NCBI GenBank assembly: GCA_001931535.1
Contig: CP016211.1
Span: 1,330,501 to 1,394,500 of the forward strand
Direction of reading: 5' to 3'
From: Minicystis rosea
Lineage (GTDB): Bacteria; Myxococcota_A; Polyangia; Polyangiales; Polyangiaceae
Length of the DNA stretch: 64,000 nt
This document shows positions 8,903 through 18,161 of the stretch, piece after piece. Each line of letters starts with the position of its first letter. Positions within the stretch are counted from its first letter, which is position 1. The position numbers were made by a program, and so were the translations under genes. The notes below the pieces were generated by a model. That model ran no database searches and was not told the DNA's origin. It saw only the letters and a list, made by a program, of their open reading frames with translations.

Positions 8903-9876
8903 CCGCCTCTTCGCTTCGCGACCTTCGCCGGCCCCGGCCGAGGCTCGCTCCGATCGATGTCCACCCCTCGGGGTTCCGGCTCGTCCGGGAAGACCTCTCC
9001 GGCGGGCCCGTGGCCTATGCCGATTTCGGTGGCCAAGGGCCGACGATGGTCCTCGTCCACGGCCTCGGCGGGTGCCACCTCAACTGGCTGCCTGCGGCGC
9101 CGCTGCTCGCCCGACATGCCCGCGTGCTCGCGGTCGATCTGGTGGGCTTCGGGCGCACGGAGGCGGCCGGGCGCTCGCACGGAATCGAGGCGCAGCGCGC
9201 GATGCTCGAAGAGTTTCTCGCCGAGGTGGTGCGAGAGCCGGCCGTGCTCGTGGGCAATTCGATGGGTGGGCTCCTCTGCCTCCAGCACGCCGCGCGCGCC
9301 AAAGAGCAAGTGTCCGGGCTCGTGCTCGTGTCGCCGGCGCTGCCGCCGCCGTGGGGAGCGCGCCTCGATCCGGCGATGATCGCGAGCTATGCCCTGCGCG
9401 CGACGCCCGGCGTGGGCGAGCTCGCGATGTGGCTCGAGAGCCGCCGCCGCGGCGCCCGCGGCCTCTTCCTCGACCAGCTCACGCTGGGCACGAGCGACGT
9501 GCGGCGCGTGCCTCCCGAGGTCGTCGAGGCCAACGTCTCTCTGATCGAGGACAGGGTACAGCGGCGCCCGTTCGGGCACGCGCAGAGCTACCTGGATGCG
9601 TCTCGCTCGTTGCTCTGGCACCTCGCCCATCGCTCGCGCATCGAGGGTTGGGTGCAGGGCGTGCGCGCGGACACCCTCGTCCTCCACGGCGCCGACGATC
9701 GCCTCGTGCCCAGCGCCTGCGCTCTCCAGCTCGGGCAGGCGCGTCGCGACTGGACCGTCGAGATCCTGAGCGGCCTGGGGCACGTCCCGCAGATGGAGGA
9801 CGCGCCGCGCTTCGTCGAGCGCGTGGTCACCTGGCTTCGCGGCAACGAGGTCGAGGGCGCGTCCCGCGCTGCGTGA
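8899..9876 (+). CDS. Alpha/beta-fold hydrolase
   Basis: 325 residues. The oxyanion region is VHGLGG, the nucleophile elbow is GNSMGG (Ser), the acid lies in the HGADDRLVP stretch, and the catalytic His is in LGHVPQMEDAP. This is a complete triad of the hydrolase-1 family (esterase, lipase or thioesterase-like). It starts at an ATGA overlap with the desaturase gene, ending the three-gene operon. It may release or trim the product of the two upstream enzymes. Confidence 0.88.
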   Translation: MTASSLRDLRRPRPRLAPIDVHPSGFRLVREDLSGGPVAYADFGGQGPTMVLVHGLGGCHLNWLPAAPLLARHARVLAVDLVGFGRTEAAGRSHGIEAQRAMLEEFLAEVVREPAVLVGNSMGGLLCLQHAARAKEQVSGLVLVSPALPPPWGARLDPAMIASYALRATPGVGELAMWLESRRRGARGLFLDQLTLGTSDVRRVPPEVVEANVSLIEDRVQRRPFGHAQSYLDASRSLLWHLAHRSRIEGWVQGVRADTLVLHGADDRLVPSACALQLGQARRDWTVEILSGLGHVPQMEDAPRFVERVVTWLRGNEVEGASRAA

Positions 9877-10134
9877 GGCGTCTCGAACGCCGACGCTCAC
9901 TTCACCGAGCACTCGCGCGCGCATCCACGCGAAGCGATCGAGCATGCGGTATGGTCCCGCCATGACGACGATCGCGAGCGGCTCCGCTTGACATCGTCCG
10001 GCCCTTTCGCTGGGCTGAAGCGCCGGCCCCGCGATGCACCCTCCGCTTCGTCTCTCGATCCTCCGCGCTGCACTCCCCGTCCACGGGCGCGTGGACGTCG
10101 GCGTGGCCCAGATCCACTCAGGAGTCCTCCCGTG
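9877..10134. other. Intergenic region, nothing recognised
   Basis: About 260 bases after the hydrolase stop. No motif or believable short gene was found. AGGAG near 10120 serves the next gene. Confidence 0.35.
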
Positions 10135-11585
10135 ATGAGCCAGCGTGTTTCGTCTCTTGCGGCGCTCTGTCTCATGGCTGCTTCGACCCTCGGCTGCTCG
10201 AGCAAACCGAAGGCCGACAAGGAGCCACCGCCCCCGGCGCCCCCGCCGAGCGTGGCCGCCATCGCTCCAAGCCCGAGCGGCACGGCGGCTCCGGCCGCGA
10301 CGAGCCTTCCGACGTACGTCGCGGAGAAGCTCGCCCCTCCCGGGACGAAGCCCGAGGTGGTGTATGCCGTCGAGGGGGCGGTCGCGGTGAGCGAGGGGCA
10401 GCGCGTCGGGGTGATCGTGGATGATGCGATCACCTGGATTGGCAGCATCCCCAAGGGCGGCCCGATGCTCGGGGACAACGTGCTGTTCGACGTGAAGGGG
10501 CGCCATCCAGACATGCTCGTGGCGCTCTACACGAGTGGCAATGGCCGCGCGCCTCAGCCCACGTATCACCCCCTGACGGGCAAAGCCGGCTCGTTCACGG
10601 TTGCCGAGGGCGGCGGCTGGGGGAGCTCAATGGTGTGGCGCGGGTCGGCGACACGGTCTTCCTGGCCATCAACTCGATGATGACCGGAGCGCGGATCGTG
10701 CCGGTGCGCGGGCCCAAGCTCGTGCGTCACCTGCACACCCCCGCGGAGGCGGGCTGCAAGGAAGGGGAGGTTCGCAAGGACGACTCCGTTCCCGCGGCGC
10801 CCGCGATCGCGCCCTCCGTGCTCGAATCCTCACCGGCCGGCACCATGATGTCGCTGGGCAAGCTCTGCGAAAAGCGCGGTCCCGCCGCAGAGATTTGGGA
10901 CAAGGACGGGAAGCCGAAGATCGTCGACCTCGGCCCGTGGTGGAAGGACATGGGTTATCGTCCCGCGATCCTCAAGGGCGACGGCGACGAGCTGTGGGCG
11001 TACTCCGGCAGTTGGACCCCGACCATCCTCCATTACAAGAACGGCGAGATCGAGCCGCTCCCCGCGCTCGACTGGCCCATCGAGAGTGTCTTCGTCTCTC
11101 CGCAGGGGCAGCTCCACGTGAGCGCCGGCAAGGTCGTTTATCGCTACGAAGGTGGTAAGTGGGCCCCGATTGGCCGCCTGCCGAAGGAGCCGAGTCTCGG
11201 CAAGCTCGTGCTCGATGACAAAGGCACGCTCTGGGCCTCCGGCGGCAGCGCTGTTTACAAGCTGCGCCCCGGCCCGGCCGAGCCGTTTTCGGCGGAGTGC
11301 AGCACGCCTTTCGTCCACCTCTACTCGGCGAGCTGGAAGAACGGCAAGGACTACACTTACCCCACCACGCGTAAAGCCCTCTCCACGTTCCCGGAGGCGT
11401 CGTCCATCAACTTCGTGGAGTACGGATCACAGTACGGGCGCGGCGTCGGCGTCGTCGTGACGAGCAAAGCGCAAGGCGAGGCGCTCGTCGCGCACGTCAA
11501 GGCGACCATGAAGGACGAGGCCCCGCACTACGTCTGCACCGCACCGAGCAACGTCCGCAAAATCCCGCTGGACGCCAAGCCGTAG
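10135..11585 (+). CDS. Lipoprotein, apparent single-base frameshift
   Basis: Starts MSQRVSSLAALC, with a lipobox ending at the Cys of LGCSSK and then a Pro/Lys-rich linker. The frame is good to about 10620 and then stops at 10680. A second frame from about 10623 to 11585 carries on with the same composition. Adding one G to the run at 10619-10623 joins them (WGELNGVARVGD) into about 483 residues. The downstream half has repeated short motifs around Trp and Gly (e.g. ELWAYSGSW, TLWASGGSA) like a beta-propeller. Function unknown. The break is more likely a sequence error than decay, because both halves look intact. Confidence 0.65.
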
Positions 11586-11652
11586 GACCGCCGAGGAGAG
11601 GACGACGCGCGCGGCGACGACCGCCGTCGCTGCTCGGTGATATCCTCATGCG

Positions 11653-12021
11653 ATGAAGCGCGCCGCCCTCTCTCTGCTGGCCGTCCTCTGTGCCGTGTCT
11701 CTCGGTCACACCACGGCTCGAGCGGCGAGCGATGCGCAGGCCCCCGTGGCGCTGACCGTGGGCGAGAAGATCGGCAAGGACTGCGTGCGGAAGGGCAAGA
11801 AGCTCTTCGGCAAGGTCAAGGTCGTGAACGCCTTCGCCGATCTCAAGGTCAAGACGGTGCAGCACTTCCCCGATCTCAAGGTGAAGGTAGTGGAGAGCTT
11901 CCCCGACGAGTGCGGCAAGTGGCAGTTCGTCGAGAGCTTCCCCGACTTCACCATCCAGTACGTGGAGCACTTCCCCGATCTGGAGATCCAGACGGTGGAG
12001 CATTTCCCCGGCGTGCCGTAG
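11653..12021 (+). CDS. Small secreted protein with FPD repeats
   Basis: 122 residues with a signal peptide (MKRAALSLLAVLCAV to ARA). The mature region is five or six copies of a roughly 11-residue unit of the form hxVxxxFPDL (VNAFADL, VQHFPDL, VESFPDE, VESFPDF, VEHFPDL, VEHFPGV). It contains only two Cys, one at the start of the repeats and one in the middle. Such regular beta-strand-length repeats suggest a solenoid or stacked strands. I do not recognise the family. No partner gene is apparent. Confidence 0.75.
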   Translation: MKRAALSLLAVLCAVSLGHTTARAASDAQAPVALTVGEKIGKDCVRKGKKLFGKVKVVNAFADLKVKTVQHFPDLKVKVVESFPDECGKWQFVESFPDFTIQYVEHFPDLEIQTVEHFPGVP

Positions 12022-12071
12022 GAATCAGCAGCGATCAGGGGGACGATCGCGAGTCCGGTCGTCCTGTGCGG

Positions 12072-13004
12072 TCAGCGCGCGAACAGCGACGATCCGGCTT
12101 CGAGCCGGGGCACCGGGACGCCTAGCCGGCGCGCCTCCGCGAGCACGTCGCGGCAGGTCGACCGGAGCTCATCCATGTTGGCGTGGCCGTCCACCACCGC
12201 GCGCAGCGGTGCGCTCGCCTTCAGCGCGAGAGGGAGGAGCGCGCCGAGCAGCCTCGCGGGTAGCCGGAACGGCGTCGCCTCGCCGCGGGGCTGCACGCCT
12301 CGCGCTTCGAGCAACGGAAACAGCTCGCGGACGTTGAGCACCATGTCTCGGCAGTGCTGCTTCGAGGAGAGCGCCGCGGGGAACGACCCGGCCTCGAGCG
12401 CTGCGAGCTGCAGACCGCTGTTGAGCACGAAGTGGGTGAAGAGCCAGCTCCGGAAGTCGCGCGTCTCCTCGATGGTGAAGCCTGCGCTGCGGAAGGCGTC
12501 GCGCAGCGCGATGTCTCGCGTGGTGGGGGCGGCGCCGAAGGTGCCGAAGAGGACGGCGGGGAGGAGCGCGCCGTGGAGCACACCCTCCTCGTCGAAGCCG
12601 CCGCCGGCGCGCGGGAACCCCCAGACGAGCTGGCCGGCTGGGAGCGGCGCGGCGGCGGCCTGCGGCTCGACCCAGAAGTTGTTGAAGACGAGCACCGTGG
12701 CCTTGCCCGTGCGCGGCCCGAGGAACGCTGCGGCCTCCACGAAACGGTAGTGCTGCACGCTGAGCAGGATCACGTCGTAGTCGTGATCGTCGGGCAGGTC
12801 CTCGCGGAAGCGCACCGGCCACCGTTCGGAGACGAGCTCGCCGCGGAGGCGCGTGCGCGCGTCGAGGAACGCGAGCGGGATGACGGCGCCGTACGTCGTG
12901 GCGCGCCCCGGTCGCACGTAGAAGTCGACCTCGTGGCCCGCCTTTGCCAGCGCCCACCCATAGAGCGTACCGATGACCCCTCGCCCGAACACCAGGATCT
13001 TCAT
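12072..13004 (-). CDS. Ketopantoate reductase (ApbA/PanE) family protein
   Basis: 310 residues. The N-terminal Rossmann motif is FGRGVIG at residues 6-12, the middle of the protein is NNFWVEP-like, and the C-terminal helical domain is typical of the family. By family it is an NADPH-dependent 2-oxo-acid reductase; whether it makes pantoate is not shown. A TetR gene lies directly upstream on the same strand, and an 8+8 bp inverted repeat sits between them. That suggests a regulated accessory oxidoreductase rather than housekeeping coenzyme A synthesis. Confidence 0.82.
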   Translation of the reverse strand: MKILVFGRGVIGTLYGWALAKAGHEVDFYVRPGRATTYGAVIPLAFLDARTRLRGELVSERWPVRFREDLPDDHDYDVILLSVQHYRFVEAAAFLGPRTGKATVLVFNNFWVEPQAAAAPLPAGQLVWGFPRAGGGFDEEGVLHGALLPAVLFGTFGAAPTTRDIALRDAFRSAGFTIEETRDFRSWLFTHFVLNSGLQLAALEAGSFPAALSSKQHCRDMVLNVRELFPLLEARGVQPRGEATPFRLPARLLGALLPLALKASAPLRAVVDGHANMDELRSTCRDVLAEARRLGVPVPRLEAGSSLFAR

Positions 13005-13029
13005 GGCTGTGCGCTGACGGTAGGATTAA

Positions 13030-13050
13030 CTTGCTTGTTTGGCAAGCAAG
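13030..13050. promoter_or_regulatory. TetR-type palindromic operator
   Basis: CTTGCTTG (13030-13037), five bases, then CAAGCAAG (13043-13050): a perfect 8-bp inverted repeat. It lies between the TetR stop and the reductase ATG at 13004, so the reductase probably has its own promoter here, repressed by the upstream TetR protein. Confidence 0.6.
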
Positions 13051-13054
13051 CAAA

Positions 13055-13669
13055 TCAGGGTGGGGCGCGCAGCCCGTCGAGGATCATGCGGACGAGCTGC
13101 CCCCCGGCCTGCTGGACGTCGATGTCCGCGTCGGCCAGCGCGAGCTCGAGGACGCCGCACGCGGAGGCGATGAGGACTTGGCTCGTCAGGCGCACGTTCG
13201 TGCCGCGCCGGATCTCGCCTCGACGCACGCCCGCGCGCAGGTTGCGCTCGATCGTCGCGAAGGTCGTCTCACGCAGCTCCCGCACCTCGTCCGACAGCTC
13301 GGGGCGGCTGCGAAGCTCGGTGAGGACGATCTGCACGACCGACACGTGGAGCGAGTCGCTGCGCGCGCGCTCGAAGATGCACATGAGGAGCGCCTCGAGG
13401 TTGGAGAGGCCCGCGTCCTGACGCGACGCTTCCATGTGGGCCCGGAACTCGCGCACCACGAACGCGAGGAGCTGCTCGCGGAACGCTTCCTTCGTCCCGA
13501 AGTGATGCGCCGGCAGCCCGCGGCTGTAACCGGCCGCCTCACCGACCTCGTTGAGGGTGACCTGATCGAGCCCGCGCACGGCTGCGAGGCGAACGCCTGC
13601 CTCGAGCATCCGCCGCTCGGCTTCGTCTTTTCGCTCGACCTGGGTTCGACGCTTGATGGGTGCGGGCAT
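13055..13669 (-). CDS. TetR-family transcriptional regulator
   Basis: 204 residues from the ATG at 13669 (MPAPIKRRTQ); the open frame upstream lacks family similarity. The helix-turn-helix lies in RMLEAGVRLAAVRGLDQVTL and VGEAAGYSRGLPAHHFGTKE. The Pro in place of the usual Thr/Ser at the recognition-helix end is uncommon. The C-terminal ligand domain is unassigned. It is the likely regulator of the adjacent reductase through the palindrome at 13030-13050. Confidence 0.85.
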   Translation of the reverse strand: MPAPIKRRTQVERKDEAERRMLEAGVRLAAVRGLDQVTLNEVGEAAGYSRGLPAHHFGTKEAFREQLLAFVVREFRAHMEASRQDAGLSNLEALLMCIFERARSDSLHVSVVQIVLTELRSRPELSDEVRELRETTFATIERNLRAGVRRGEIRRGTNVRLTSQVLIASACGVLELALADADIDVQQAGGQLVRMILDGLRAPP

Positions 13670-14017
13670 CGGCGGCGCGGAGCTTATCACCGGACGTGCG
13701 GACGAGAGCGGCCCCGGCCGCTCCCGATCCTCGACGCGCAGAAAACCGTAGGTGCCGAGAAGGCTTCGGCGATGCGCCTTCGCCGAGCCAATTGCCATGG
13801 AGCTCCTGGGCAGAGAGCTGCGTTTGCTCGCCCGTCTCCGGTTGGTTGGTTGAACGAGCGATGGGTGACGTTCGAGCGTGGGCTCATCACCAGCGGCCCG
13901 AGCGCAGCGAGGGGGCGAGCCGATGACTGCGCTCCTCGGCCACGCATGCGCTCGTCGATGTCACCACCGCAGCATCCCACTATGGAGATGCCGTGGTGCG
14001 TGCACCAATGTTGTACT
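13670..14017. other. Intergenic region, nothing recognised
   Basis: About 350 bases between the divergent TetR gene and sensor-kinase gene. Open frames are not convincing, and no repeats or clear promoter were seen. Confidence 0.35.
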
Positions 14018-16408
14018 ATGCAGCTGGCCGCGTTTCTCCGTACGCGAAAGGAGCAGATCCTGCTCACGTGGGAGCAGACTGCCCGGAAGAACGCGGCTGC
14101 CAAGGCGCTGTCCCGGGCGGCGCTCCGCGATCACATCCCCGAGCTGCTCGACAACATCGTTCGCGCGCTCGAGCAGGGCCTCGCGCCCACAGCCCCCGCG
14201 GCGCTCGGACATGCCCCCGACATCCATGCGATCGAGCGGCTCGGAGCGGGCTTCGATCTCGACGAGGTCGTCGCCGAATACCGCCTCTTCCGGGCGAGCA
14301 TATTCCAGCTCTGGTCCGCGGAGCCGGCGGCCTCTTGTTCGATCGAAGAGGTGATGGCCCTCGACGAGGTCATCGATCGAGCCATCGGCGCTGCGGTCGA
14401 ACGTTATGCCAGCGCGCGCCAGCGCACGCTCCAGGCGCTCGACAGCATCACCGTCGCGGCGTTCGGCACGGGGGATCTCGATGGTTTCCTCGCGAAGCTC
14501 ATCCGCGTGCTCCTGGAAACCGTCGAGACGGTCGAGACGGTGGCGATCCTCGTGCGGGAAGGCGATCGGCTCTGCGTGCGGGCGGCGATGGGGCTCGACG
14601 AGCCGCTGCGGGTCGGGTACTCGCTTGGCGTCGGGGAGGGTTTCGCCGGCACCATTGCGGCCGAGCGCCGCCCGATCCTCGTGCACGACGTGGCGCACGA
14701 CCCCCTCGTGAAGAGCGAGGCGCTCCGCGCGGAGAACCTCCGCGTCCTCTACGGCGTGCCGATCGTCATCGACGATGGTGAGGTGCTCGGCGTCGCGCAC
14801 ATGGGCTCTCGGCAGACGGACGAGTTCTCGGAGGAGGACAAGCTCCTGCTGCAGACGATGGCCAGCAGGGCCGCTGCGATCCTGGTGCAGAAGACGCTCG
14901 AGGCGCGCGTGCGCACGGCGCGAGCGCAAGCCGAGCAGAGGGCCGCCGATCTCGACATGGTGATGTCCGGCGCCCCGGTCGGCTTGGCGTTGCTCGATCG
15001 GGAGCTTCGGTATCGTCGCGTCAACGAGCACCTCGCGGCCATGAACGGCCGCTCGCCCGAGGCCCACCTCGGGCGCACGGTGCGCGACGTCCTCCCCGGG
15101 CTCAACGACATGTTCGAGCAGCTCTTCCAACGCGTTCTCGAGACCGATGCGCCGATCATCGATTACGAGTTCACGGGCAGGCGGCCGGGGACCGGGGACG
15201 AGGAGCGGTGGTGGCGTGGAAGCTATTACCCCGTGCGCGACAACGGCGGGCAAATCATCGGCTTCGGCGTCGTGGTCGCGGACATCTCCGAGCAGAAGTG
15301 GGCGTCCGATGAGCTGCGGCGCACGAAGCAGCGGATCGAGCTCGTGCTCCAATCCGCCGGCGAAGGCATCTACGGGCTCGACGCCGACGGACGTACGACG
15401 TTCGTCAACGCCGCCGCCGTCCGGATGACGGAATGGTCCGCCGAGGACCTGATCGGCAAGCTCCAGCACGCGAAGACCCACCACAGCCACGCCGACGGGA
15501 CCTCGTACCCCCTGGAGCAGTGCCCGATCCACGCCACGCTCCGCGACGGCGCCACACGCCATCGCGAGGACGAGGTCTTCTGGCGTCGAGACGGCCGGTG
15601 CTTTCCGGTCGAGTATACGAGCACCGCCATCCCGGAGGACGGCCGCCCGGTCGGCGCCGTGGTGGTCTTCCGCGACATCACCGAACGCAGGAAGGCCGAG
15701 GAGGAGCAGCGGCGCGAGGCCACCTTTCGGGAGCGGTTCATCGGCGTGCTCGGCCATGATCTGCGCACCCCGTTGTCCGCGATCGTTCTGAGCGCAGATA
15801 TGCTGTTGCGCAGCGAGCGGCTCCCCGAGGAAGTCGTGAAACCGCTCCGGCGGATGGCCACGAGCGCGCAGCGCATGGAGCGGATGATCGCCGATCTGCT
15901 CGACTTCGCGCGCAGCCGCGAAGGGGGCGGCATCCCGCTCTCGGTCGAGCCGGTCGACCTCGCCGCGCTGTGCGAGAGCGTCGTCGACGAGGTCGGCGCC
16001 ACTTCTCCCGATCGCGTCATCGAGCTCACCACCCACGGTGCGTGCCATGGCCACTGCGATCCACACCGCATGGCGCAGGCGATGCAAAACCTCCTGGTGA
16101 ACGCGCTCGGCTATTCACCGCCGGAGACGCCGGTCGAAGTCGAGGTCGGCTGCAGCGACGATCAGCTTCGCATTCGTGTGAGCAATGGGGGCGCGCCCAT
16201 CCCACCAGAGGTGCTCCCCGTCCTCTTCGAGCCGTTTCGGCGCGGGATGCACGTCGGCGCGCCCCAGCGGGGGTCGCAGGGGCTTGGCCTGGGGCTCTTC
16301 ATCGTCAAGCAGATCGTCGAAGCGCACGGCGGCGCCATCGAGATGAGCAGTGAAGCAGGCCGGGGGACCTCGTTCATCCTGCTCATCCCGCGGCGACCTC
16401 GTCATTGA
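14018..16408 (+). CDS. Hybrid-input sensor histidine kinase (RsbRD-GAF-PAS-PAS-HisKA-HATPase)
   Basis: 796 residues if started at the ATG at 14018 (MQLAAFLRTRKEQ). An ATG at 13982 in the same frame is an alternative; neither has a good ribosome site. Residues 5-135 resemble the RsbRD N-terminal globin-like sensor domain. About 140-300 is GAF, 310-430 PAS, 437-560 PAS with PAC. The H-box GHDLRTPLS places the phospho-His near residue 580. The ATPase has its N box at about 685 (NLLVNALGYSP) and a G box GLGLGLFIVKQI. No membrane segment is visible, so it is a cytoplasmic kinase. No response regulator gene is adjacent. Confidence 0.9.
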   Translation: MQLAAFLRTRKEQILLTWEQTARKNAAAKALSRAALRDHIPELLDNIVRALEQGLAPTAPAALGHAPDIHAIERLGAGFDLDEVVAEYRLFRASIFQLWSAEPAASCSIEEVMALDEVIDRAIGAAVERYASARQRTLQALDSITVAAFGTGDLDGFLAKLIRVLLETVETVETVAILVREGDRLCVRAAMGLDEPLRVGYSLGVGEGFAGTIAAERRPILVHDVAHDPLVKSEALRAENLRVLYGVPIVIDDGEVLGVAHMGSRQTDEFSEEDKLLLQTMASRAAAILVQKTLEARVRTARAQAEQRAADLDMVMSGAPVGLALLDRELRYRRVNEHLAAMNGRSPEAHLGRTVRDVLPGLNDMFEQLFQRVLETDAPIIDYEFTGRRPGTGDEERWWRGSYYPVRDNGGQIIGFGVVVADISEQKWASDELRRTKQRIELVLQSAGEGIYGLDADGRTTFVNAAAVRMTEWSAEDLIGKLQHAKTHHSHADGTSYPLEQCPIHATLRDGATRHREDEVFWRRDGRCFPVEYTSTAIPEDGRPVGAVVVFRDITERRKAEEEQRREATFRERFIGVLGHDLRTPLSAIVLSADMLLRSERLPEEVVKPLRRMATSAQRMERMIADLLDFARSREGGGIPLSVEPVDLAALCESVVDEVGATSPDRVIELTTHGACHGHCDPHRMAQAMQNLLVNALGYSPPETPVEVEVGCSDDQLRIRVSNGGAPIPPEVLPVLFEPFRRGMHVGAPQRGSQGLGLGLFIVKQIVEAHGGAIEMSSEAGRGTSFILLIPRRPRH

Positions 16409-16493
16409 GCGCTCTCTTCGTGGGTCGATGCCTCGTCCTCGATTGCCGATCTCCTCGTGCGTGTGCGTGCGGAGGTGTTGATTCCGCGACGGG

Positions 16494-18038
16494 TCAGACG
16501 GGAGATGGCGACTCGTTCACCTGCTCGGCCTTCCCGAAGATCAGGAAGCTGAGCCCGGCCAGGATGGAGACGCCGATGCCGCCATAAAGCATCACCCAGT
16601 CGAAGCCCTGGAGCAGCGCCGCGTGCGCGATGGTGCCCGTGGGATCGAGCCGCGCCAGCTCCGGAGATCCATGCTCGATGGCCGCCGTGTCTCCGGCGGC
16701 GATCCGCTCGGCCAGACGACGCAGGGTCGGCGCGTGCATGACGCCTGGAAGGCTCTCCTGCAGATGGACCAGGATGCCTGTCACCAGGATGAAGCCCATC
16801 AGTGCGATGTTGAGAGCGAGGCTTACCATCCGAGCGCTCATGTCGATGCCCGAGGCCATGCCTGCGCGCGCGCTCGGCACCGCGCCCGTGGTGGTGTTGG
16901 TGACGGGCGTGTTGGTGAGGCCGAGCCCGGCGCCGGCGACCATGGCGCCGGGGAGCATCGTCCGCCAACTGGCATGCTCGGCGCTGCCGCCGTGCCGCAT
17001 CAGCAGGAAGCCGAGGCCGATGGTGAAGAGGCCCAGCGGGATGGCGACCCGAGGCCCGTACCGCAGCGCGAGCCGCTCGCCGAGGGGCGGGAACACCAGC
17101 GTGGGCAGCGTATAGGCCAGGAGGGAGAGCCCGGCGGTGACGCTGTCGTAGCCCAAGCCGACTTGGAAATAGACGGGCAGGTAGATCATGAAGGGCCAGA
17201 AGCTGAAGTTCATGCCCATCGAGCCGAGCAGCGCGCCGGAGAAGCTGCGGATTCGGAGCACCGCGAAGTCGAACATCGGGCGGGTGTGCAGCCTCTCCGC
17301 CACGAGGAAGGCGAGGAATGCGAGCACCGCGGCAGCGAGGATGGCGAGCGCGGCCGGGCTCCGGAAGCCGAGCTCGGGCCCCTGCGTGATGAAGTAGGCG
17401 AGACCGAAGACCGACAGGGACAGCGTGACGATGCCGGCGACATCGAGCTTGTCGGCCTGCGGGTCGCGTGATTCCTGCACGCCGCCGAAGACCAGCAGGA
17501 GGGTGACGACGGCGAGCAGGACGTGGACCAGGAAGACCCAAGGCCAGCTCGACACGGCGACGATGGCGCCGCCGATGATGGGCCCGAAGCCCAGGCCGAT
17601 GCCGAAGACGATGCCCCACGCGGCGAAGGCCCGACCGCGCTCCTCTGCTTTCTGGAACTGGTGCGAGAGGATCGCCACTTGGCAAATCAGCATGGCGCCG
17701 CCGCTGGCGCCTTGGAGGAGCCGGCCGAGGATCAGCACACCCACGCTCTGCGCGAGCCCGCAGATCAGCGACGTGATGCCGAACGAGGCAATGCCGGCGA
17801 TGAAGATGCGCCGGCGGCCGAAGCGATCGGCCAGCGTCCCCGTCGCCATCAACACCGTGGTGCAGGCGATGGTGTACGCGTTCATGATCCACTGCATCCC
17901 CTTGAAGTCGCCGTGGAGCACCTTTTCGAGGGTGGGGAGGATCACGGGGACACTGGAGATCTCCAGACCGAACATCAGCGACGACAGGCAGACGGCGGCC
18001 AGGGCGATGATGCTTTTGCGAGCGCGGGAGCGGGACAT
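16494..18038 (-). CDS. MFS drug efflux transporter, DHA2 (EmrB/QacA) family
   Basis: 514 residues from the ATG at 18038. GGAGA precedes it at good spacing, whereas the in-frame ATG at 18053 has none. About 14 transmembrane helices. The family motif appears near residue 80 as GTLADRFGRRRIF, and motif C-like Gly/Pro residues lie in helix 5 (GIVFGIGLGFGPIIGG). It probably exports hydrophobic compounds with protons. A divergent LysR gene with a shared control region is the likely regulator. Confidence 0.9.
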   Translation of the reverse strand: MSRSRARKSIIALAAVCLSSLMFGLEISSVPVILPTLEKVLHGDFKGMQWIMNAYTIACTTVLMATGTLADRFGRRRIFIAGIASFGITSLICGLAQSVGVLILGRLLQGASGGAMLICQVAILSHQFQKAEERGRAFAAWGIVFGIGLGFGPIIGGAIVAVSSWPWVFLVHVLLAVVTLLLVFGGVQESRDPQADKLDVAGIVTLSLSVFGLAYFITQGPELGFRSPAALAILAAAVLAFLAFLVAERLHTRPMFDFAVLRIRSFSGALLGSMGMNFSFWPFMIYLPVYFQVGLGYDSVTAGLSLLAYTLPTLVFPPLGERLALRYGPRVAIPLGLFTIGLGFLLMRHGGSAEHASWRTMLPGAMVAGAGLGLTNTPVTNTTTGAVPSARAGMASGIDMSARMVSLALNIALMGFILVTGILVHLQESLPGVMHAPTLRRLAERIAAGDTAAIEHGSPELARLDPTGTIAHAALLQGFDWVMLYGGIGVSILAGLSFLIFGKAEQVNESPSPV

Positions 18039-18073
18039 CGATTCTCCGTTCATCAGAGGAATCGATCTATAAA

Positions 18074-18088
18074 GGGAACAATCTTCCC
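18074..18088. promoter_or_regulatory. Putative LysR binding palindrome
   Basis: GGGAA-CAATC-TTCCC, a perfect 5-bp inverted repeat in the 123-bp gap between the divergent MFS and LysR genes. A further TTCCC half-site lies at 18104-18108. Position and symmetry fit a LysR regulatory site. Confidence 0.5.
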
Positions 18089-18161
18089 CATTGAGGTGAC
18101 GTCTTCCCTTGAATGGGGCCCGGGAGGACCCAATGAGCACCGGCATGAAAGAGGTGCCGGC

